Shown here: piece after piece, positions 57,033 through 64,000 of the stretch | Layout of the letters: each line of letters opens with the position of its first letter | Numbering within the stretch: position 1 is the first letter of the stretch | Assembly (NCBI GenBank): GCA_973895155.1 | Contig: OZ316892.1 | Coordinates: forward strand, 23,064,001-23,128,000 | Source: Marsupella aquatica | Taxonomy: Eukaryota; Marchantiophyta | Reading direction: 5' to 3' | DNA: 64,000 nucleotides | Made by a program: the position numbers and the translations under genes | The notes under the pieces: model-generated | Seen by the model: the letters and a program-made list of their open reading frames with translations, nothing else | Told to the model about the DNA's origin: nothing | The model's database searches: none

Positions 57033-58669
57033 TGTCACACCATTCTGAGTAGTGTAATAGTATATTGTGCTATTAGAGTATGTACGTTTGGTATGAGTGC
57101 TATTGGAGCCGATAAGGTTCTGTCAGGTTTGTGTGAGAGGGTACTTCTCACTTGTGAGGCATTGAAAGGTCATCTTTCAATGTTGAGCCTTGGAGAGAGA
57201 GGAGCTTGAGTGTGGCTATGGTGGCTGTGAGCTCCGCTTGTGTAACGTGGATTCCTTGAGTAGTGCAAGGTGCGTTGGCTTGACATACGTGTGTGATCGG
57301 ATCGGTGCGGGATCGATGGGGTATTGTTGACCGAGATCGTTGTGCCGATTGTATGGAGATTATATTGAAAGATCACATTCGAAATCTGTTGTACGGACTG
57401 TGCGGACAGAAGTTCGATTGATTGAGTTGTCGACGGTTCGTGGTAGCTCGGATCGTGTGTTGTTATCGAACAGATTGTTGGTATCTTGACCTGTATCGTT
57501 GTTGTCCGATCGGCCTGCTTCCCGATCGATGTACAGATCTGTGATTGGTGACAGGTTTTGAGTTGGAGGTCGATTGATGATTCGTGGAGGAAAGCGAATG
57601 TTGAGTAGATGTTGGACAGTGGAAGTCGATCCGTGAGGCTTCAGATCCGATTGCCGGCTACTGTGAGGCTTCAGATCTGATTGTCGGCTACTATGGGGCT
57701 TCAGATCTGATTGCCGGCTATTGTTGGACGATGTTGGCAAGGCGCAGATGAAGCGACGGCTCTTTTCCTGAAGGAACGGAGCTGCCAATGCCCCGTGCGA
57801 TGGTATCATCGTTTCAGTGAAAGAAACGAGGGTCAAGGGTGTTGAATCAAGCTGCTGCCAATTCTGTGGAAGGGCTGCATTTTTCATGAAGGAAATCGAC
57901 AGTTTTCGGGAGCTTTTCGTGAAGGAAGTAGTCATTTTTGGGGTTAGGTGTGAGGCGCACGAGGTCACCCATCCCGAAAGTGCTCGCGCGAGGCGACGCG
58001 TGAGGTCACCCATCCCGAAAGTGCTCCCAACCACGAGCGCGAAGTCACCCGTCGCGAGCGCAAGCACGCAGGCAGGCGCGAGGTCGAGGTCACCCATCCC
58101 GGGGCTCTTCCGGGCTGTGAGCGCGAGGGGAGGCACAAGGTCAAGCGCGAGGAGGTCACCCATCCCGGGGCTATTCCCGGCCGCGAGCGCTTAACTGGCA
58201 AGTTCTCATCCCACCTTGTGTACACACAAGCTTTGACAACTTGTTGTTTAGATTCAAGCGCCAGGGGGCTTTATATACTTCCCGGTTTGTTTAGAGGCCT
58301 ATTCTAGGCCAAATCAGAGGCTGTTTGAGGGTTTTTGATACTTCTGAGTCCATCTAGACTCACAGATTGAACCAATTTTGCCTTGGTTCTCATCTACAAT
58401 ATTGGAGTGCCATTGTGAAGCCTATTATGAAGGCTCTTCCTTGAACCTTATGCACATTGTCATATTGATTTGCATTTGTTTTTGTGTGGAGAGTTGAATG
58501 GTATCCATTCTTGTTTCTGGATCCTCTTCACACATGTTTCCTGTTTATGCGCCATGTTAGTTTCGTGTGGGCGCTTGATTCCATAGGAGTGATCCGGGTT
58601 TGCAACTGGACATTCTAGTGTGCTGTGTATTTCTCTCTTGGTGATGTTGGAGTGATGCCCAACACACCA
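57033..58669 (+). repeat. Putative 5' LTR of the Ty3 element
   Basis: It would start TGTCACACC, a usual gypsy LTR start, and end CACACCA before TGGTGAGTGC, which could be the tRNA primer-binding site since it starts with TGG. A TATA-type TTTATATA at 58270-58277 fits the U3/R boundary. The body contains three 30-bp tandem repeats (57633-57722, GGCTTCAGAT(C/T)(C/T)GATTG) and a CpG-rich block with at least four copies of GAGGTCACCCATCCCG-like words (57960-58190). The 3' LTR lies outside the window, so both borders are estimates. Confidence 0.6.
58270..58277 (+). promoter_or_regulatory. TATA box candidate in the Ty3 LTR
   Basis: TTTATATA lies about 400 bp before the estimated LTR end and just downstream of the CpG-rich block, a position suitable for starting the genomic RNA. 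Confidence 0.45.
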
Positions 58670-58736
58670 TGGTGAGTGCTTGTGGTGCTGACAGGGATAG
58701 ATTGCCCTTAGGGTTAGCACATAGATTAGGTTAGGG

Positions 58737-60833
58737 TTGGTCACCACGGATTCTTCTGGTGCTGCTGGATTACCCGATGGACGACGGACCGGTTTCACTC
58801 GGAGTGGGGCACAGTTTCGGCCAGCGGCATTGGTAGCAGTCAGCAGTGCAGCTTCAGACAGTGATTCTGATGAGGACTCAGTGACCAGTTCTCCTCATCA
58901 TCAGGTGGTTGCACCTTTGTTGTGGGATATGGACGAGATGTACGGGGCTACAAAGGGCCCACGACGATACTCTGGTGCAGTTGGCACAATTGATCTGGAT
59001 GACTTCATCCAGGAGTTTGATACGTGGTGCGATATGCAGACATTGCGTAATATCACGTTGTTTACCCCTTTCATGGCATGGAAGGGATTATTCCAGCATT
59101 TGGAGGGGCCACCCATGGATGACTACCATGAGTTTCGGAAGGCTCATTTGGTTGAAATTGAGGCATGGAGGCAGCATTGGTCGCCTAATTACGTGTCCAT
59201 CACCTATGGCACTAGTGCGGCTGCCCAACCAATTGCCACAGCTGCTGCTTCTTCTAGCAGCACTAGCCAGAGTGGCACACCATCCACCAGCAGCACTCCA
59301 GCAACATCCACCACTACTCCTGCCGGTGTGATTGTGACAGGAACTGGAGTTGCGCCAGCATTTAATCCTGTGGTGGAATTCTTTGAGGTACTGAAGCAGA
59401 ACTATCAGGGTGTGAGAATTGATAAGTTGAAGGGTCTTCAGGAGTTCCAACGCAAGATTGGAGAGAGCCTACGTGAGGCATACACACGTATGCGCAGATT
59501 GATCACTGTCACCAAGGGAGTGACAAAGGCTCAGGCAGTCCAATTTTGGTATGCAATTCTGGACAGAGAATTGCGACGCAGAGTGAGAGATGTCACTCTG
59601 CTTAGGGATGCAGATCCCACATTAGCAGTTGTTTTCACCCTTTCTGAGCGCATTGAGCTCAATATGGTGAATGAGAAGGTGGTGACTTTCGGATTTGCCA
59701 AGGAAGCACCAAAGGCTGCATCTACATCCACACCACAGCCTACTGCACGGAAGAGCCAGAGGGAGAAGCCTACTGCACGAGAGTCTACCAGCCAGAGACC
59801 TGTGCCCTCTTATGCTGGACAGCAGTCAGGATGTTGGACCTGTGGTGGGGATCATGCACAGAGATATTGTCCAGATCATAGAGGATCAGGGGGAGCATCA
59901 GCGCCTGATCAACGATAGTGTGATCACTGTGGAGCTCCTGGACACACCAAGGATAGGTGTTTCTCACTCCACCCTGAGTTACGGAGAGGAGGATCCCGTA
60001 CACATGATCAGGGAAGAGGAGGTAGAGGTGGTGGATGTGGTCGTGGCATGCCACATGCAGGGAGACAGGGAGGTGACGCTGCCCCTACTATAACCATAGA
60101 TCCAAAGGATGCTAAGATTGCTCAATTGGAGCAACAACTAGCTGCCATGGCTAGTTCCCAGGTGAGACCTAATTCTGGTGATGGGGCATCTACATCCTAT
60201 GGACCTTCCACATCCCATGGTCCTTCCACATCTTATGGAGCTGATGGAGACCTTGCCACCATGGGATTCATGTGTGGCACTGCACATATTGATGCATCAG
60301 CAACTTTGACACGTGGGGCAGCCAAAGCTCTTGAGCCCCGAGGAGCAGTAGTGGAGTTAGATCCACAAAGGGGGGATGCACGTCGACAGACAAAGCTTCC
60401 TCAGTCTTTTACATTGTCAAAGACAATTCAGACTGCCTCTATGAACCCGGTTCGGACAAACCCTGATGTGGGTAAGTTGGCAGAATCAGGTAGTGATGCA
60501 GCAGGGATGACATGTACCTTGCTGGGGGCGGCTACTGCCATAGTACGCACCCCATTATTTTCAGCGACAGACATGCTGAACTTGGGAGTTGGTCCTGCAG
60601 AAGTGTTTAGATTGGCAGCTACACTCTGTGAGGACACTCCAGTGGTTGCTTCCCATGCAGAAGCAACTTGCAGTGTTGATGCAGTGAAGACCATGCCACC
60701 TACTACTACTAGTGAGACATGGCATGCAGCAGCAGCGAGGTTGGTGGATTTACCAGCACGCCCTGCATTTGAGAGGACTAGGTTTAAACCTAGTGTTGTG
60801 TCATTGGATAATTGGAGTGTATCTTCCGATTAG
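58737..60833 (+). pseudogene. Ty3 Gag polyprotein region with two CCHC zinc knuckles
   Basis: The frame opens near 58725; the first in-frame ATG is only at 58929, so the true start may be lost, spliced or non-ATG. Residues counted from 58737: Ser/Asp-rich start, a capsid-like core (about 70-330) with WKGLFQHLEGP and FQRKIGESLREAYTRM typical of Ty3 Gag, a Ser/Thr-rich low-complexity insert (about 160-200), then the first knuckle C-WT-C-GGDH-AQRY-C. TAG at 59916-59918 follows. In the same phase a second knuckle reads C-DH-C-GAPGH-TKDR-C, then a Gly/Arg-rich segment, then about 260 residues of linker ending at TAG 60831. Gag packages the RNA; the knuckles bind it. Confidence 0.8.
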
Positions 60834-61559
60834 TTGGGCCTTCTGGAGCAGTATACCAGCCAGAGAGAGTGTTACTGGATACTGGTGCTCAGCCCTTGAT
60901 GTTGGGGAAGTCTGCCATACGTGGATTGGGATTGCGTCCAGAGGATTTGGAGGATTGTCCCTTTCCCATTCAGACTTCATTGGGGGGACCTACACCTACA
61001 CAGCATATCACCAGGAGACCACTTGATTTGAGGATTCAGGAAGGTCATACCACAGATAGCTCACAGATACAGGCGCGAGCTATTCTGACTAAGGCAGAGT
61101 CATATGATGTGTTGGTGGGATGTACAGTGCTCTACCCCATGGGATTTATTCTTGATTTTTGGGAGGAATCAGTGTCATATAGACCTGATTGGCAGTCAGG
61201 AGATGCTCGATTGAGCAAATTGCCAATGAGATTTAGTGGACCTATGGGAGGCCCTAAATCCACACCATTATCTTTGGCAGCATTCAGTGGTGTAATTGCT
61301 GGACCTGATGATTTGATTGAGGGTAATGCGCATGCAGCCGATGTTCCACCATTGGAGGAGTCTCATGAGGAGCACATCATGCGAGGATTACCTATTGGCA
61401 GTGTTGTGCCACCAGTGTGGGGCACTGCACAAGCCTTGCCACAGGCAATAGCACGATTGGTACATGATGCATGGCGTCATGCTTTTACACCACAGTCAGG
61501 AGTAGAGCAGTCTCTTGCAGATGGACCTGTGACTCTTTCACCATTGGATACCACTCCTA
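60812..61559 (+). CDS. Ty3 aspartic protease region
   Basis: The pol phase opens at 60812, overlapping the end of the preceding phase by 22 nt. The active-site motif LLDTGAQPLMLG starts at about 60872 (Asp codon 60878). YDVLVGCTVLYPMGFILDFW further on matches the second half of retroviral-type proteases (D-V-L-x-G). The protease cuts the polyprotein into its mature parts. About 120 residues of linker of unknown function separate it from the methyltransferase domain. The phase change relative to Gag may be a programmed -1 shift or an indel; no slippery heptamer is apparent. Confidence 0.8.
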
Positions 61560-62716
61560 TTGCTTGGCAATATCCACCGGAGGGTATTTGTTTGTTGGAT
61601 CTTTTTGGTGGGATTAGCACTGGATTGGCTGCTGTTCTTCAGGCAGGAATTCCTGTGCGTCGTTATTTATATGTGGAGACAGATGAGACAGCACGGAGGG
61701 TCTCATTGCGACATGTGGCTATGTTGGTGGATAGATATCCACAGTTGCTACCAGTGGATGCTGTTCGTGGTTATCAGCATGCACTACCTGCTGATATTTC
61801 ATTGCTGGGGGCGGATCATCTGCATCGTGTTGGCCCCATTGATTTGGTGATTGCTGGTTGGCCATGTCAGGGCCAATCTAGAGCTGGCGTTGGGCATGGA
61901 CTTCATGATCCACGCTCTGCATTGTTTTGGGAGATGTTACGGGTGCTGCGTCACCTCTAGCTACATCAGACACAGTCTCCAGCATACATTTTGGAGAATG
62001 TGCCATTGTTAGGTGATGATCGTAGTCGGATTGTTGCCAGTGTTCACCAGGTGAGGTCTTGGATTGGACCTGCTGTGTTATTGGATGCTGCACGTGTGGG
62101 TTCTCGTGCACATCGTCCACGCTTATGGTGGACTAATTTGATCCCATGTGAGGTGCTGAAGCGCGCATTTGATAGCATTCTACGCTCACCAGCCTTAGTG
62201 GTGGATGATATTTTGGATCCAGGGCGTCGTGCACAGGGTGTGACCCAACCTGATAGACCTCCATTGGCAATGGTCAATGCAGTTGGGTGCCCACGTTGTG
62301 CATTACCCACTCTTGTAAGCCACTCTGCTTCATATGCATTCAGAGCAGGTGGCCCTGGACTTGTATGGGACACAGCTCTCCAGCAGTTAGTGGAGCCTAC
62401 TGCTGATGAGAGAGAGCGTGCTATGGGATTTTTGACTGGCACCACTGTAGTTGCCTCTGTGTCAGAGGATTTGCGGCGCCAGGTTCTTGGTCAAGCAATG
62501 GATTTGAATTGTTTGACTTGGATTATCAGCTTGGGAGTAGCTGAACAGTTGCGGATGCGCTCTGCCGGAATTACTGATTGTCCCTTGGTGAGCTTGCGGT
62601 CCACTGAGACAGTATTGACCACAGCTGGGGGCGAGCAAATAGTCCATGGACCTATGACAGGATTGGCAGCTGGACAGATTGTTGAGCAGGAAGAGACTGC
62701 TCAATCTACTGCTAAA
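61560..62716 (+). pseudogene. Cytosine-5 DNA methyltransferase domain within Ty3 pol, interrupted by one TAG
   Basis: Motif I, DLFGGISTG, begins at about 61598 and binds S-adenosylmethionine. An acidic YVETDETAR segment follows (motif II position). Motif IV is GWPCQGQS with the catalytic Cys codon at 61865-61867. Motif VI, ENVP, is at 61994-62005. Motif VIII appears as AHRPRLWWTN (about 62109-62138). Motif X appears as ERAMGF followed by LGQAMDLNCLTWII (about 62417-62527). The order I to X is canonical, as in DNMT3, DNMT1 and CMT and unlike the rearranged DRM family; DNMT3-like resemblance is my impression only. TAG at 61958-61960 separates motifs IV and VI. The domain would methylate cytosine in DNA, perhaps the element's own copies; no replication-foci, chromo or BAH domain is visible. 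Domain length (about 330 residues) fits a bare catalytic domain. Confidence 0.85.
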
Positions 62717-63649
62717 TAGCAATCATCGGCTATCTCTTCTACCCTACAAAGAGATATTAGGGATTTGGTGGAGAGTTGGGAACCACAGCTTGGCCCTAAG
62801 TTAACAGGGGAGGAGAGACGTCGCATGCATCGATTCCTGAAGAGTTATTGGAATTGTTTTGCATTCAGCATGAAGGATTTGGGGACATTGAAGGGCCCTG
62901 GTATTCAGATTGAATTGGCTAGTGATGCACCAATCTTTCGTAGACCATACCGTTATAGTGACATGGAGAGAGCTCTGATTCAAAGCAAAACTCAAGATTT
63001 GTTGGAGGCTGGATTGGTGGAGATTTCATATGGGGAGTATGCATCTGCCACAGTGATGCCAGCCAAGAAGGATGTGCATGGCAATTACACAGATAGGCGC
63101 ATGTGTGGTGATTACAGACCTATTAATCGCTAGACAAAATCTGATCGATATGCCATGCCCACACCTGAGGAGATCTTTGATGCTGTGGGGCATGCAAAGG
63201 TTTTCAGTTCATTGGATCTGAGGGCAGGATACCATCAGCTTCCAATTAGGCATGCTGACAGGTCCAAGACAACATTCTGGGGGATTGATTCTTATGGCAA
63301 AGATCGTTTGTATCAATGGTTATTCTTACCATTTGGGTTGAAGAATGCACCAGTTGAGTTCCAGAGAGTCATGGATCGAATCCTTGCAGGTTTGGATTTT
63401 GTCAGATGTTATATTGATGATATTTTGGTCTATTCTTCTAATGTGGAAGAACATCAGCAGCACTTGCAGACTGTGTTGGAGAGATTGAGAGCACATGGGT
63501 TGAAGCTCCATCCTAGCAAGTGTAAGTTCTTCAAAGACCAGATTGAGTATTTGGGCCACACCATATACCCAAGGGGATTGGGTGTACAGCAGACTAAAGT
63601 GGAGGCCATTACACAGATTCCTTGTCCTACTGATGTGAGTAGAGTTCAT
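62717..63649 (+). pseudogene. Ty3 reverse transcriptase
   Basis: After TAG 62717-62719 the same phase continues into the RT: PIFRRPYRYSD, LLEAGLVEIS, YASATVMPAKKD, CGDYRPIN, then TAG 63131-63133 where the family commonly has Gln, then TKSDRYAMPTPEE, SSLDLRAGYHQLPI, LFLPFGLKNAPVEFQRVMD and the catalytic YIDDILVYS at about 63409-63435. The thumb region with LGLASYYRRYVKGF follows at about 63656. This enzyme copies the element RNA to DNA. The active-site Asp residues are intact. Confidence 0.9.
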
Positions 63650-64000
63650 GCATTCTTGGGATTGGCGAGCTACTACAGGAGGTATGTTAAAGGATTTAGC
63701 CAGCTTGCTAAACCTTTGACCATACTCACTAAGTTGGATCAGGAATGGATTTGGGGTGATGACCAGGAGCATGCCTTTCAGGAGTTGAAGCAAAGGTTGG
63801 CATCATCCCCTATTTTGAGAAGACCCATTTCAGGCAGACCATTTCAGCTACACACTGATTGGAGTGGAGTAGGACTTGGAGCAGTGCTGACTCAGAAGGA
63901 TGATGAGGGGAATGAGTTTGTTGTGGCTTATGCCAGTAGATCAAACAATTCAGCAGAGGCTAAGTATAGCTCTTATGAGGGAGAGTGTTTGGTAGCAGTG
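63650..64000 (+). CDS. Ty3 RNase H region, truncated by the window end
   Basis: The RT phase continues without stops through the connection domain into an RNase H segment: LHTDWSGVGLGAVLTQ (first catalytic Asp), VVAYASRSNN, AEAKYSSYEGECLVAV (catalytic Glu). The reading frame is still open at base 64000; the rest of RNase H, integrase and the 3' LTR should lie to the right. Confidence 0.85.

Larger units (their letters stand above)
57033..64000 (+). mobile_element. Ty3/gypsy retrotransposon carrying a cytosine-5 DNA methyltransferase, cut by the window edge
   Basis: Order on the plus strand: probable 5' LTR (57033-58669), Gag with two zinc knuckles, aspartic protease, DNA cytosine methyltransferase, reverse transcriptase, RNase H, then the window ends. 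The element lies inside the CACTA element. Integrase and the 3' LTR are not in view. The coding phase contains TAG codons at 59916, 61958, 62717 and 63131 and one phase change at about 60812-60833, so this copy is probably inactive. No other stop interrupts protease to RNase H. Confidence 0.9.

Noticed and set aside
57360-58225. 267-codon minus-strand open frame and overlapping plus-strand frames in the Ty3 LTR
   Set aside because: The frames run through CpG-rich tandem repeats and have no domain; the region is better explained as U3 sequence.
58670-58740. ATG before GTGAGT at 58670 as a spliced start for Ty3 Gag
   Set aside because: An in-phase acceptor at about 58724 exists, but the same bases serve as the possible primer-binding site and nothing else supports splicing.

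Overview
This is plant nuclear DNA: GT-AG introns, plant-specific gene families and dense retrotransposon debris. The best lineage clue is a tandem pair of genes that join an alpha/beta-hydrolase domain to an NB-ARC ATPase and leucine-rich repeats. This hydrolase-NBS-LRR (HNL) class was described from liverworts, so a liverwort or another early-diverging land plant is my inference; the species is not determined.

Layout. 1-3431: a PLATZ zinc-finger gene with a GC-rich, CT-rich leader. 3432-22880: gene-poor DNA with MITE-like inverted-repeat elements, a decayed LINE (about 15.99-17.58 kb), a decayed Ty1/copia tail (about 20.7-21.8 kb) and copia LTR scraps. 22880-23757: a tandem repeat array just upstream of a six-exon gene (24051-26858) for a two-RRM RNA-binding protein, possibly organellar. 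28306-28870: a weak small gene candidate. 30777-31047: a tRNA-derived SINE-like element.

31270-54082 is a tandem duplication of about 11 kb. Copy A (31841-38130) has a stop codon in the hydrolase domain and a one-base deletion in the NB-ARC domain, but its 1,070-codon LRR exon is open. Copy B (43662-50198) can encode about 1,819 residues if exon 4 uses an acceptor 15 nt downstream of the ancestral one. Both copies have Cys where the hydrolase nucleophile Ser is expected (GHCLGG). Their LRR exons carry 9 and 10 copies of a 138-bp (46-residue) double-LRR unit. Each copy shows the empty site for insertions in the other: solo LTRs and a tiny retroposon in B, an 816-bp foldback element in A.

54083-64000 is a nest of transposons. 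A minus-strand Ty1/copia element is interrupted by a CACTA element (terminus at 55427, DUF4216-like transposase segment). That in turn is interrupted by a Ty3/gypsy element that runs off the right edge. The Ty3 element is the most striking object here: between its protease and reverse transcriptase it carries a cytosine-5 DNA methyltransferase domain with motifs I, IV (PCQ), VI (ENV), VIII and X in canonical order. This copy is damaged: all four in-frame stops in the coding phase are TAG, as expected if CAG (a CHG methylation site) decayed by C-to-T change.
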